The position numbers and the translations under genes were made by a program. A DNA stretch of 49,081 nt from Bimuria novae-zelandiae CBS 107.79. Taxonomy: Eukaryota > Ascomycota > Dothideomycetes > Pleosporales > Didymosphaeriaceae. Of this stretch, positions 12,125 to 25,028 are shown piece by piece (the stretch's first letter is position 1; each line of letters opens with the position of its first letter). Location of the stretch: assembly GCA_010015655.1 (NCBI GenBank), contig ML976671.1:448405-497485 (forward strand). The letters are read 5' to 3'. Under the pieces are notes generated by a model. It did not search any database. It saw only the letters and a list, made by a program, of their open reading frames with translations, and was not told the DNA's origin.

Positions 12125-12357
12125 ACTTTATTAATATAGTGCTATTATCTTACAAATAACGTAAAGTCTTTATAACTTTTTAGACTTTACTTTTTACTAA
12201 TAACCCTCTCTAGAGCTTTAGCATCCTTAACTTTATATAAAATAGTAAAGTACGCTAGCACAGCGTCTATTATATACTTTTATACTACCTTACGTTAAAG
12301 GAGCCTATTAATAAGTTTATACGTAAATAGCAAGCTACTAGCGTTAATACTTATACT

Positions 12358-12743
12358 TGTATCGGCGCAGGTTACTTAAAGGATTGATGTTGGCGTATCT
12401 CTTAGCAGAGGCATGTGGGAGTGCGTGTATAAGAATGTAGCCTCGAATGAATTAAGTGCCTATAGGCCTGGTACGAAAGGATACGGAAAAGGTACTAAAC
12501 TATAAAGGCCCCAAGCTCCTCTAAATACACCTCTTCCCAGATGGCTAGCTAGCACATATCTGCCATAGGTTGACCGTCGGTCTAATAGATCCGAAATAGG
12601 TCCGAATTAGATCTATAGTTCCCCATCGGTCTGATAGATCCGAAATTGGTCCGATACGGATGAGTGTCGGTTTTCGGATGATCTCGAATCCTGTCTTGAC
12701 TGGCCAAGGGTTCTCGTGTTGACGAGCGATTGTTCCTGTTACA
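12358..12743 (-). repeat. 3' LTR of element D
   Basis: 386 bp, the same length as 18858-19243. Differences between the two are mostly C/T or G/A transitions in CA/TG context. It contains a short repeated module around 'cggtctRatRgatccgaaat'. Confidence 0.9.
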
Positions 12744-12904
12744 CTACCCCCTCCTTTATAACTTGTAGATAGTCCCTTATTTGTGCCGTGTGTGAATTGT
12801 TTCGCGCGTTTTTGCTATTTCTAGCAACTAGCGTAGTTAGTGACGTTATAGTAGTAATTATAACTTTACTAATTAGTTAATTTCCGTTTATCTTGTTTCG
12901 CTAG

Positions 12905-13433
12905 TTATGCGCGTTCGGTCGTGGCAACGTGCCTAACTATAAGTTCCCTAAGCTATCCTCTAAAAAGTGTAGCTACTGCACCTCTTAGAACGAAAAGTGC
13001 AACTTTGTAAGTATAGTAATTCTAATTCTAGTCTGCTTTAATAATAGATTAGGTAGGTGCCCGACTTCGTGGAGTCTAAATTTCGGACTTTTAGGAGGGC
13101 CTTGCGGGATTAGGAGGGGGCCAGCGGGGAGGACGCTGCTGACCTCCGACCCGCGCTCGACAAGGCTGCGAAGGACCTGGGCACAATTATGCAGGTTACC
13201 CGGGCGGGTGAGGCTGGGCTGACTTCTGTGGAATTGCTACTCGCGCAGCATTCTGCTTTTATGCAGGTGGAGGATTGTCTGCGGCGTGTGGAGGAGGCAG
13301 TGGATGATCTTCATGACACTATAAGGATGGCTTCGGAGGGGGGTCGGGGGAAGGGAAAGGGTAAGGGGAAGGGGAAGGCGCCTGCTGCCTTTAAGGGTGC
13401 TCTACCTAAGCCCTCCGATTTGGATAAGAAGTA
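12905..13433 (+). pseudogene. Antisense Cys-motif gene in element D, spliced and partly RIP-spared
   Basis: This lies on the strand opposite to D gag-pol, next to its 3' LTR. The first exon reads through KKCSYCTS-stop-NEKC, so intact cysteines at 12968, 12977 and 12998 form C-x2-C-x6-C. A likely intron follows (gtaagt at 13008 to 'attaggtag' at 13053), joining in frame to a GC-rich exon that ends at the stop codon 13431-13433. The second part is rich in Glu, Asp, Arg and Leu (helix-like) and ends with GKGKGKGKGK and a basic tail. Two in-frame TAG codons (in the Cys region and near 13109) fit RIP of CAG. The start is unresolved: a TAG lies just upstream of the frame near 12900. No family was recognised; a DNA- or RNA-binding accessory protein is only a guess. 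Confidence 0.5.
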
Positions 13434-16400
13434 GAATTTTGTTTTTTTCTTTCTTTTCTTTCTTGTACTTATTAGAATTTAAAACTTTAGGCCTGCTACT
13501 CTGTTCCTTGTTCCTATAAGTAAATCCACTAACTTAATGCCTTTGGAGGTCCGGGGCGATTTAGATACTTGTTATGAAATTATCTTAACTTGTGGGGGGC
13601 TCCCATGAAGTTCGATGCAAGATACTATACTAGATCTAGGTTATGTTCTACCTACTTAACTCTGTATTTAAGGGTATTTTAGGATAGCTTACTAGCTAAG
13701 ATCTCTTTAACTTCCCATTCCTCTACTCTATTAATAGGGACACCTGGCGGTTTCGGAGCTTCTTGTCCTGGCAGTAGGTCTTAAAGATCTTTACAAAGGA
13801 GATTTAGAGCAAAGACATTATGGATTCAGGACCCTAAAGGAAGTTTAAGTCTATATAAGTAACTAACTTGTTCTATTACTTTAAATAGGCCCTCCCACTT
13901 GTTAGATAGCTTTTGGCTAGGTCTTAACACCGCAAGGTTGCGAGTGTCTAGGTAGACTATATTGCTAACTTCCCAGTCGACTAGGCGACGGTGTTAATTA
14001 ATTACGGATTGCATTTAGTCTTATGCTTATTCTATATTTTCCTTCGCTAGCTGCCAAGCGGCATGCATTTATTTGGCTAGCAATTAAGCGTCTTTAATAT
14101 TTAAACGATCCTAGGGTTTGGTGAACGAGGTAGGATTCTAATCCCAACTTTGACGGGGTTCGGAGCCATACAGGATCTGGTAGGGTGACATGCCAATAGC
14201 CGAATAGGGTAGAGTGACCTGCGCTCGATCGATCAGGGGTAGAAGTGAACTCCAGTTATCCTGGTAGTAGGATACGAAGGGGCGTAGCCTCTAGTCAATA
14301 TACTTGTTCATGATTTCTGTCTGGCCATCTATCTCTTTATAGTACGCGGTAGATAGTTTCACTTTAACGCCTATAATCTGACAAAACTCCGACCAGAATG
14401 TCGAAACAAACTAAGGACCTCGATTAGAGACAATAGACTCTGGAGTGTGTCCGAATTAGTACACCTATTATACGAACAAGTTAGCTATTTCGCGGGCATT
14501 AATCAATTTGTAGTAAGGAATAGATACCACTTGTTTAGACAGACAATTAATAACTACCATGATCTAATCGTATCTGGCCCTGTCCTTAGGAAATTCTTTA
14601 AAGTCAATACACAGATGTTGCATAGGCCTATCAGGGATAGGTAACGGATGCAAAAACCCTAGAGTGGGGGTCTGCCTTAGGTGTGCACGTTGGCAGGGAA
14701 TATAGTTTTATACATACCGCTTACAGGTAGCTTCTATTCCCTTCTAGTAGTACTTTCGAGAGAGCAACTGGTAGGTTTTTGTATAACCTGGATGAGCCGT
14801 TGACTTCTGATCATGGATTTCCCGGATAAGGCGGGTACACAGAGTAGATTCGAGAGGGACGCACAGTCTGTTATTGTACAGAATAAGACTATTATAAATC
14901 TGATATTTCTCTAGTAGGGACTAGCGTTCTGTAATAAATCTAAGGCGGTTCTCCTGCAGCAAGGCTTTAATAAGTTAATAAGAATCTAGACTTATAATGT
15001 CTTTATTAGTTAATAAGGCGAACACGTCGACTTCGGCATTAGACTTCTTAATATAGGTCTAGGCCAGGTTAGAGTTAATTCGGGGGTCAAGTCGATAGGG
15101 CCCTAGGAATACTTGGCTACGATTGTTATTTTGAATAGCCTTAAGGTCCGCAAGATCTTGTTCTCGTTAACTTAGAATATTAGCTCTAGCGTTGCTTTTA
15201 CCTGGCGTGTATTTAATTTAGAAGTTAAACGAGGATAGCATTTCGTACTAGCGAACTTAATAAGCATTAAAGACCTTAGTAGTTATAAAGTATTCTAAGG
15301 ATTAATAATCTGAAAGAACTTGGATTATAGTTTAGATAGAAGCGAGTTTTACGCGCCACTTAATAAAGGTAGTAATAATAGCGAATAATTCCTTATTATA
15401 GATCTCCTAGTTTAGTTCGGATCTGGTTAGGACATAACTGTAGAATGCTACTGGTTGAACTTTTCTATCTAGATGTTCCTGGGATAGTACTCCTGCAATC
15501 ACTCCGTCTAATGCGTCTGTTTCTACCCTAGTAGGTAGTTTAGGGTCGAAGTAATAGAGGGTGGGGATGGTCAGTAACGCCTATTTAATTTACTAGAAGG
15601 CGACTTCACACTCTAAACTCTATTTAAATAGGATTTAAGGACTTTATAGGGTACTAATAGGTTTCGTAATGCGGGAGAAGTCCTTAATAAATTACCGATA
15701 GAACCTAGCAAATCTAAGAAACGACTTCACACCTGTTATAATCGTGGGGGCTTTCTAGTTCCGTAGTGCTTCTACCTTGGCTGGATCTACCTCCATACCA
15801 GTATTGGTAAGGATATAACCTAGGTATCGGGTCCGAGTCACATGGAATTCGCTTTTAAGGATGTCGACTTGGAGGCCGGCTTTCCAGAGACGATCTAACA
15901 CCTTCTAAACGTGCTCAATGTGTTCCTCGACAGTGTCAGAATAAATAAGGATGTTATCTAGGTACGCAATGCAAAAGTCGTCGAGATAATTAATAAAAAC
16001 GTTATTTATGTATCGCTAGTAGGTGGCTAGCCTATTATATAACCTAAAAGGCAATACCTTGCACTTGTAAGATCTATATTAAGTCCGAAATATAGTGTAC
16101 TTTTCTAATTTAGGATCTATGCGAATTTTATTAAAGGTAGCTTAGATATTAAATTTAGTAAATATCTTAGCCTTAAAGGGGCGAGCCAAAAGTTCGTTAA
16201 TTTTTGGAATTAGGTAGGAGTCCTTTCGGGTTAGAAGGTTAAGTTTATAGTAGTCTATATATATTCAAAAATCTCCGTTTAGCTTTCGTACACAAAGGAT
16301 AGGAGACGCGAAAGGGCTTTAACTATGCTTAATAAATCCCTTTTAAAGATATTCTAGAACGTACTTTTTAATAGCCTCTAGTTCTTCTAGACTAGATTTA

Positions 16401-18857
16401 TATAGAGGACTGTAGTTGTTTAGAAGGGGTTCGGTGAGCATAATCTTATAGTTATATAGTTAGCGCGGGGGTAGCTTATCGGCCGCAGTCTTGCTAAACA
16501 CATCCTAATACTAATAGTATATCTAGGGAAGTTGTTCTTTAATAAGATAAGCATTCTTAGGATTTTTAGCGTGGCGTTAAGTTTGTATATAGTCTAACAG
16601 GCGTTCGATTTCGTACAGAGAAGTAGTAAAGAATTCATTAACTAGCTTTTTTATGTTAAAGTGAAAGGCGTTTACTAAGATAAGAGTAATTATAGGCATC
16701 CGCATCGCCTGCGGAGCGGATACGGAACGGGCAGGTTTTGGAGCGGGATCCTAAGAAATTAGGGGTACTGTCTTCCTACTTAGAGGGAGAGGATGAGGCA
16801 GTCAAATAAGGCCCTTAATACGATTAACTATAGGGCTGTTCTTTATCTAATATTATTCCTATTCCTATAAGATATCCCGGCGACGAATGTCTTGCTGCAC
16901 CTCTAAGTTCCGAATTAGCTATTCTAGCTACATTAAGATAGTTTTAGAGAGATCGTAGGTCTTAGGATACTTTACTAGCTATAAGATCTAATTCTGCTCT
17001 ATATCTAATTAAAGCTTAAAGCGCTTAAGCTATTAAAGTCCTAGAATACAGTCCTGTGTTCCTAAGTCTATTACTATAAAGGGGCAGTTGCGGATCGTTC
17101 GCCCATCTATCCTTATATATAAATAAATGTATCAGTCTACCAGGGCACGAATCTTATTCGAGAACCCTCGAACTATAACGCGGTACAGTAGTTTTTGGAT
17201 AAGAATATAAAGTAACTAAGATAAAGAAGCTATAATTTAAGAATTAATAAAAAGAAAACCTTAGGTACTAGTATTAACAAGGGCATTAAGTTAGATCCCG
17301 TACCCGTTTAAACGGAGTACGAGGGGGGTTCGAAAGTGAGGACCTCCTAGTAACTTTAATAAATCTATATTAAAAAGGTCGTACTTGCTCATACCTAGGG
17401 CGGAGGCTTTTCCTAGGCGTCTTCGTTTCCCGGGGATGCTTCCTCATCCATATTAACGTATTCTTAATTAGAGTCCGGTTCCACTCCGATCTCGCAGACG
17501 CGGGGTTAAGGGCAATCTTTAATAAAATATCTTAACTTTCTATAGTTATAGTAGGTGTTAGAACTTGTTTATGTTATTAGAGGTTATAACGGCGGGACTG
17601 TCCTGTCTTAGGGCGCATTCGGAGTAGATTCCTTAATAGGTCTGTATAGTACCTTAGTTAGGGTACTAGGGTGAATTTCTTCCTTATAGTTCTTCTAACG
17701 CAGAGGTTAATTTATACTAGTTATAAAGTAGGTAAAGGGACTTGTCAGTGCATCTCGCGTTTCTAAGTTAAAGGCTATTAGGTGGGCTACTATTTTTTTA
17801 AAGGAATTATTCTACAGGTGCTTGAACCCTATATTTAGAGCCCTTAAGGATAGTGTTATCTTTTCCTACAGAAATAGAGACCATTTATCCTTATAAACTC
17901 TGCCTTAGATTGCTACACTAATAAACTTAGCCTTAAAGGCAGGGAAAGTTTCCTTAGAGGTTATTTCTAAGCGTTAAAACGTAGTCTAGTACTTAGCTTC
18001 CTCGTTACCAAATATAAAGAAGAATAATAGTAGTTCGATCATCTCCTTAGCATTCTTAAACCGTAACGTATCCGAAGTAGCTAGGTACTAGGGTTCCAAA
18101 TATTCGCGAGCGGTACTAAAAGTATGTCCCCACACTAATGCCATGCAAGCGCGTTCACTCAAATAGTAATCTACGTTAATTTTAAGATAGTCCCTAATTA
18201 ATACTTGCTATTAAGGAAAGGTAGGTTCTTTCCTATTAATTAGGGATTCTATCTTAGGAGTTCGCTCGGATAGCTTTGCCATAATAGTGGCGGGAGATTC
18301 GGACTGGTATCAGAGGGCTATCAGGGGTGATTCGATTATAGGCCGGGCTTAGTCCCTAGCTTAGGATTCTCTAGTTAATTGCTCTAGTTATGCTTGCATT
18401 TAACGTAATTAGTTCTAAAAAGCTATTACTAAGTTAGCGGATTAAACTAAATCGGCTTTAGGTCTAATAATAGGATCGTCTAAAGCATTATCGCCTTCTT
18501 TATCTTCTTTACTCTTCGAAGGTTCTAGGGGTGGCTAACGGTCTCCCTAAGTCCGACTCCGGGCCGCCTGCCGTGCCGTTTTTAACAATGCTAAAGCAGA
18601 CATTAACGTTTAATTTTAAGTTTATAAGTTATTAGTAGTTACTACTTTTCTATCTTGGCGCAAATTTACGCGACTTTTTTAAAATTAACCTAATTTGTCT
18701 ATAATTAGGAGTTCTAAACCTAAAGGCTTCGATTAGCAGGAGGTCTCTAGAATCCTGCCTATAGAGAAAACTAAGACCGCGCTAACGCGGGTCCGTTCTA
18801 TTCTTGTAGCAATATTCTTTAAAGCCGTTACTAGCGGTAGCGACCTTTTCCGTATAA

Positions 18858-19243
18858 TGTATCGGCGCAGGTTACTTAAAGGATTAATATTAGCGTATTT
18901 TTTAGTAAAGGCATGTAGGAGTGCGTGTATAAAAATATAGCCTTGAATAAATTAAGTGCCTATAGGCCTGGTATAAAAGGATACGGAAAAGGTACTAAAC
19001 TACAAAGGCCCTAAGCTCCTCTAAATACACCTCTTCCCAAATAGCTAGCTAGCACATATCTGCCATAGGTTGACCGTCGGTCTGATGGATCCGAAATAGG
19101 TCTGAATCGGATCCGTAGTTCCCCATCGGTCTGATAGATCCGAAATTGGTCCGATACGGATGAGTGTCGGTTTTCGGATGATCTCGAATCCTGTCTTGAC
19201 TGGCCAAGGGTTCTCGTGTCGACGAGCGATTGTTCCTGTTACA
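18858..19243 (-). repeat. 5' LTR of element D
   Basis: 386 bp. Its upstream part shows more RIP changes than the 3' LTR (for example ggattaatattagcg against ggattgatgttggcg), while the last 200 bp are nearly identical. Confidence 0.9.
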
Positions 19244-19484
19244 GTACGTTATAACTTTTTATAAAACGTACGAACGTACGGGGATTATAAAACGTACCTA
19301 TTACGTTACGTAGTTAACAATTAATTCACTGTTTACGTACGAACGTACTAATAAAGTGAGAAGTTACGGTCAGACCTCAAGCCCAAACGTAACGTACTAC
19401 GTACGGTTGACCACGTTGGTCACCTGCCACTAGATGAGTGAGAGCTTGACTACAGCACCACAGCCCCACAGTCCCACAGGCCCT
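19244..19484. other. MFS gene 3' flank with acgtacgaacgtac repeats
   Basis: This is the segment between element D and the MFS stop codon. It holds two copies of acgtacgaacgtac (19266-19279, 19335-19348) and further acgta/tacgt words. It is not strongly RIP-mutated. No gene or terminator was recognised. Confidence 0.5.
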
Positions 19485-20136
19485 TCAAACCAAGATTTGG
19501 GTTCTTTTCCACATGAGTAGCGCTGCTGGTATTTGCATCGCTGCAAATGCACACAGTACGTACATCTGAAGATTGTACCCGCGTGCCAGAATCGTAATGA
19601 CGCGCTCTTTGTCTAAGCTGCTCAGCCTTGCTAGTGATTGTACCGATTCCACGGAGTCGATCGGCGCGTTGACAGCTTGAAGAAGTCCTGACATCCTCGG
19701 CTTCGTGTAGCTGTTGAAGACGGATGTAGCGATAGAGAGCACGACAGCCCCTCCCACGAACCTGAGTTGCGAGACGGCACCCATACCAACGGCTACCTTG
19801 TGAGCACAGGTCTAGAGTGGGAGTGGGAGCAGCTTACCTTTGTCGCGGCTCTCCACAACGAAGGGGACGATAAGCAACAGCGTCGAGATATTCATACCAC
19901 AGCCAAACCCAGCTATAATCTGGAAGCCATACGCGCGCGGCACGATATGGGACGATTCTGGAAGAGGGGATAATGCCGCGAAACCGATGGTCTGGAAGAC
20001 GCCGGAAAGAATGACAAGATAAACGACTGGTACTCGGAGCCTTCCACTAACTAAGGACGAGAACGCGGATCCAAAGGGGCCGGCAAAAATGAACGGTATA
20101 GTTTGAATTCCCGCTCTTACGCCTGACGAACCATGC

Positions 20137-20151
20137 ACGAACTGGAACATC
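20137..20151. repeat. LINE target-site duplication, left copy
   Basis: acgaactggaacatc, identical to 34792-34806. Both lie in MFS exon 6. One copy must be removed for the reading frame to close. Confidence 0.92.
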
Positions 20152-23100
20152 ACACCTTCACCAACTTTCGGAATTTTGAGAAAAGTGGTAAAATTTCGTA
20201 ATTTTTATCCCGTTTATCTCACTTTCACCTGAAATTCTACTCCTAGCCATCCTCAGGCACCGCACGCGTGCGGTGGGTTGATGATAGCGATGGTGACGCC
20301 TCAGAGGCCCCTTCCGGGGGCCTCTACAGCGACCCGCCCCCCAGACCCTGAGTCTGCGTGGTAGACTAACATCCAGCACCCCTCTAAAAAGCGCTAACAG
20401 ACTAATGTCCGCCCTCCTAGACGCCTTTCCTTTAGTAGAGGCGTGCCTACCCGCCAAAAACTACTATAAATATAGTAGCTAACGCCTTTAACTCCTACCT
20501 TATAGCTACGCGCAAGACAGTAAAGACCTAAAAAAAAAATTATAATAATTATAGCTAAAGCTATTAACTATTATATTACTAATTTTAAGCGCCTAAAAAA
20601 GCTAGTAGCTACCTTTACCCTTTATAATTACTTTATATAGATACTAAAAAATTTAGCCACGCTAAGTCTCCGCCCTAATATAGTTAAGACTAGTTACAAC
20701 TTAATAATTACTTATACTATAGATAGTAATAGCGGTCTTACTACCTAGTCTTAGAAAACGTAGGTAAGTGTAGTAGTCACCTCTTACTAAAATAGTAAAT
20801 ATATAACTATAGCTAGTAGTAGGAAATCTATAATTACAACTAAATAATAAACTATACCTAAGTAGGTAATAGACCTATAGATCCTGCTTATAATCGCGAA
20901 CCTAGCTAACTAATTGGGCTAGACTTCTACCTTTACTATATAAATAGCTATCTATGCTGCTATAAAGCTTAAACTTAGTACTATCCCTATAGCTATAAGG
21001 ACCTATACTAGGTAGGCTATTACCTTAGCCTCTAATAATATATAACAGCAACTTATTAAATAGAAAAAAATAATAATAATAAAATTTATTAAAGCTAATA
21101 GCGCTAAGTTGCCTACGTAATAAGTTAACTACGCTATACCTAAAGTACCTAGTAGCTATTACTTACTACTAGGGGAAGACGTGTCCTACTTTTTTTTTAA
21201 ATAATAGTAAAAGAGGCTTACACGTAGACAAAATAATACCTTATAAACTACTACCCCTCTTAATACGGCCCTAATTAATTTAGATATAACACCTAGATAG
21301 TATTCTTTAAAAAGCCTATAGTAGCTTTTTAACTCTTTAGTGCCAGCATCCTATCCCGCGAGATAAGTAAAAAGTAAGCTATAAAACGCTATAACCCTAA
21401 CTATTAAGACTATTATAACGCGGCACGCTGCACACGCGCACTTTATTACTATAATTATAAAAAAAAAAACTTAGTAAGTATAAAAGCCTAATAGAAGATA
21501 ATTACGCTTATAAATAATAATACTTTAACTATTATAGCCTACACGCCGTAGATAACCCTACCTACTTAGTAAAACCTAGGCAGGTAAATAATTATATTAT
21601 CTAACTAACTTGCTATAAACTAGCGATACTAAGACGCGCTAAATAAAAGGCTTTTAACTAATTATATAATTTATAGCCTTAACCTAAACTTATTACTTAG
21701 GGCTAAGATACCTCCCCTAGCAAAAAAATAATAATACTAAACTAAAATAAAAATTAGTAACCCTAAGCTATTATCCCTTAAAAGGACCTTAATAATTAAT
21801 CCTATACTTTAACACCTACTTACGATAAGTAGCCCTACGCTTATTAAGTAGGCCTATATAATCTTTTATACTAATTAGTAATAACCTAAACCTCGCCGCG
21901 CTCTTTACTAGAAGTATAAAATAAGATAATTATACCTAGTCCTCCTTATAGGAGTACTAGACTATAAATAAATCTTTAAGTTAATAAGGAATAACTGCTA
22001 TAGATTTATCCTACGTAAGAATACTAATATTAAAGTATACTAAATAAATATTAATAGAAGTAGCCTAGCATATATAGCTATCTTTAAAATTACTTTTATA
22101 GAGGGTATTAATATTATTTATATATAAGAGCTAGCTACCTAACTAGGTATACGCACTTTAAACTACCCTAGCTATAACTTTTACTTACTAGTAAATAGCT
22201 AAAATAGCTAAGAGACTTAAAAGATAAAACGCCTCTAGGATTTTATTTTTACTTATAAGGATAACTAATTAAAAATTATACTACGTACTTTACTTTATAA
22301 CTAGAATATATAGTAGATTAATATTAATAGAATCTTAATACTTAATACTTCTAGGCGCTACAGACTACGCCTATTCTTAACTATATTACTTACTTTACCC
22401 TACCTAACAAGTACCTTGCTAGGGGCGATCTTAACGCTAAATATAATATATTTAAGCCTAGAGTCACGACTATATAGGGCAGCGCTAAACTAGCCTAATA
22501 GGCTATAAATAGCAGTATAGACTATATTAACAAGCCTAGAGTTCCCACCTACCGTGTAGGGCACGTTATAGACCTCTTCTTTTATAATATCCCCTTTACT
22601 ACTATAGCGGTACAATTAGACATAAATAGCGGCTTAGACTATAACACGCTAGTTACTATAATATCTAAAAGAGGTTAAAAGCTACTTAACTAGTTCTAAT
22701 ATAAGGTCCCTACTATAAAGCTCCTACTATTTATTAACACTATTACTAGTAGAATAAAAGGCACTCTTAGCTTAAATAAGCTACGCACTTATAAGTATGT
22801 TAATAGGTATATTACTACTTTAAAAAAAGTTCTTACTAATGCCCTAAAAATAGTGGGTGAAAAGAAAAGAAGGATAGGCTATTTAGTACTCTAGTAAATA
22901 AACGTCTATAAATAAGCTTACTAGGTATACTTAAACTTACTAAATAGCTATACTAGCTAGGACCTTTCTAAGGAGACGCGCACTTTCCTAGTAATAGTTT
23001 ATAAAATAAAAAAGGAATACTAGTAATATACTATAAATAATATAAAAAATAACTAGGAACTATTCTAAATTATTAACTAATACAAGCTAGAACCTACTAA

Positions 23101-24582
23101 AACCTAGGTACTAATAGCTTTTAAAGGCATAAAGGCGACTAAAGATAAAAATAAGGCTAAGATACTTTAATAAGCACTATTTTATAAATTTATAGTAAAA
23201 AGTAACCTACTAGAACCGTCCTCTCTATAAGGGAACCCTACTATTCTATAGAATATATACCTATCTATTAAAGAGACAAAGCGCACGTAATTAGGGTCTC
23301 AAGTACTTTACTAGACGCTAATAGCATAATTATTTAGCTATTTATAGTATACTAGAACTATATTAAATAGTACGTTTATAATATCTACTATAACCTACTT
23401 AAACTTAATTACTATCCTACTACCTAGACAAACAGGGAGATTATATTTATTAAAAAGCTTAGTAAGAAGGACTATATAGTCTTAAATTTTATAAAATCTC
23501 TCGCTATACTACTCTACCTTAGTAAAAGATTTAAAAGGATTACTGCCTAGCGTATAGCCTACTTATCTATACTACACGGCGTACTAAGTCCCTAATATAG
23601 GGGGACTCTACTAAAAAAGTTAGCTATAGACTTAATTACTACTTTTACTTATAAAGTAAACCTAACCTTTAGCAAAAGCTAGCACGTTACTATAATTACT
23701 ATAAATATACTTAGGGCCTTTAATGCCCTCCTTATTAACTAACTACTATACTAAATAAAAAAATAAGACTAGTACTAAAAAGTCCTTATACTTACGCGCA
23801 ATATTCTCACGAACTAATATATATTTATTTACTATAGCTAATACTAATCTGGCCACTACCTAGTAGCTTACGGCACCTTACAGGGCTCGCCCTTTTTACC
23901 TATTATCTATATGCTATACCTAGCAAAACTCCTCCTCTAGGACACCACGCTGCGATTCGGATATGCTAATAATATCTACCTATATAAAGCCTCTTATAGG
24001 CTTAACCTTAACGTAGAATAACTTACTAAAAATATTTATAAAATTAATAAAAATAGCGTAAATAATAAGATTACTTTTTTTATTAAATAAGCTTAAAATA
24101 ATCTACCTTATATAGTAGAAAGGAGACTACGCCCCTCCTTATATTATTAATAAGAACCTTACTATATACCTTATTCTCCTTATAAGTAAGAATAGGGCCC
24201 TGCGCTAGCTAGGTGTATAGTTTAACTAAAAATTTACTTTTAAGGCCTATATTGCAACTTACGCTGCTAAGATAAAGGTAGTTGCATACTATATCTATAG
24301 CCTAGCTTAGATTAAACACGGCCCCCTACTAGGGTCCCTTTATAAGGTAGTAATTACCTGCGTTCTCCCACGGCTCCTATACGGCACGGAGGCCTGATAC
24401 AGAGGCAGGATAAAGCCCTCTAGAACTATGTACCAATTAAGAAGCGCTAAGGTAAGTACCTAACTAAGCTAGTATATTAACGCACTTAATAAAGTCCTTA
24501 AGTAAATATATAAAGCTATTATACTAGCCTACTAAACTATACTTATTACTATTATTTTTTAGGACGCAGGACTCTCTTTAGT

Positions 24583-25028
24583 TATTATAGTGCAGAAGTT
24601 GACGGTGGGACGGCAAGCCTTATAACGGCATCCGGACCCTACCTCAGGCTTACGTAACGTCCCAAGCTGTTCCAGACGCCAAGGCCATGGGACATCGTGG
24701 GACCACGTGACCCCGATCACGTGATGTCCCAGGAAATCCTATAGATCCCACGATGCCAGGTTATGGGACATCGTGGGATTCTATGGGACAAGGAGGATAT
24801 ATATATAGGATAGTTTCCTTTATTATGCTCTTTATAGTTAACTTACATATCTTTATGCGAGTACGCTCTCCTATATAGACTAATAGTTATTTTACTTTAT
24901 TATAAGATTAAATTATTTAGCCTCGCGCTAAGTATCGCATTAATTTATATTATTAAATAATTTATAAAGTACTATAATACCTTACTACCTTAACTTAGAT
25001 TAGAACAAGGTATAAGAGCCTTATAATA
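24583..25028 (+). repeat. 5' LTR of Gypsy B3
   Basis: 446 bp from tattatagtg (TG changed to TA) to ccttataata. The U3-like half has inverted copies of gggacatcgtggga and two CACGTG sites around 24704 and 24718, still intact here but RIP-mutated in the 3' LTR. Confidence 0.92.

Larger units (their letters stand above)
12358..19243 (-). mobile_element. Gypsy element D (minus strand), moderately RIP-mutated
   Basis: 6886 bp with two 386-bp LTRs starting tgtatcggcgcagg and ending gttcctgttaca. Minus-strand frames read gag (about 18600-17500) with a CCHC knuckle near 17560-17520 (CP at its end; first cysteines altered), then reverse transcriptase with [15 protein letters not shown] near 15990-15940, and integrase toward about 14000. 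Stops are fewer than in the B elements, and CA/TG dinucleotides survive in many places, so it is less mutated and probably more recent. The flanks (atact at 12353-12357, gtacg at 19244-19248) do not form a convincing target duplication. Confidence 0.88.

Noticed and set aside
151..12357. Extreme TA richness read as centromeric or mitochondrial DNA
   Set aside because: Domain order, LTRs and target duplications show RIP-mutated retrotransposons; CpG retention with CpA loss is the RIP pattern.
14447..14644. 65-codon plus-strand frame
   Set aside because: It lies antisense within element D pol, with no conserved feature.
19793..19837. Possible frameshift between the last two MFS exons
   Set aside because: Using the acceptor 'aaggtag' (intron 19837-19793, 45 nt) instead of 'cacaag' restores the frame exactly.
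20158..20457. 99-codon minus-strand frame in the LINE 5' end
   Set aside because: It is a by-product of unmutated GC-rich LINE leader sequence, not shared with any recognisable protein.
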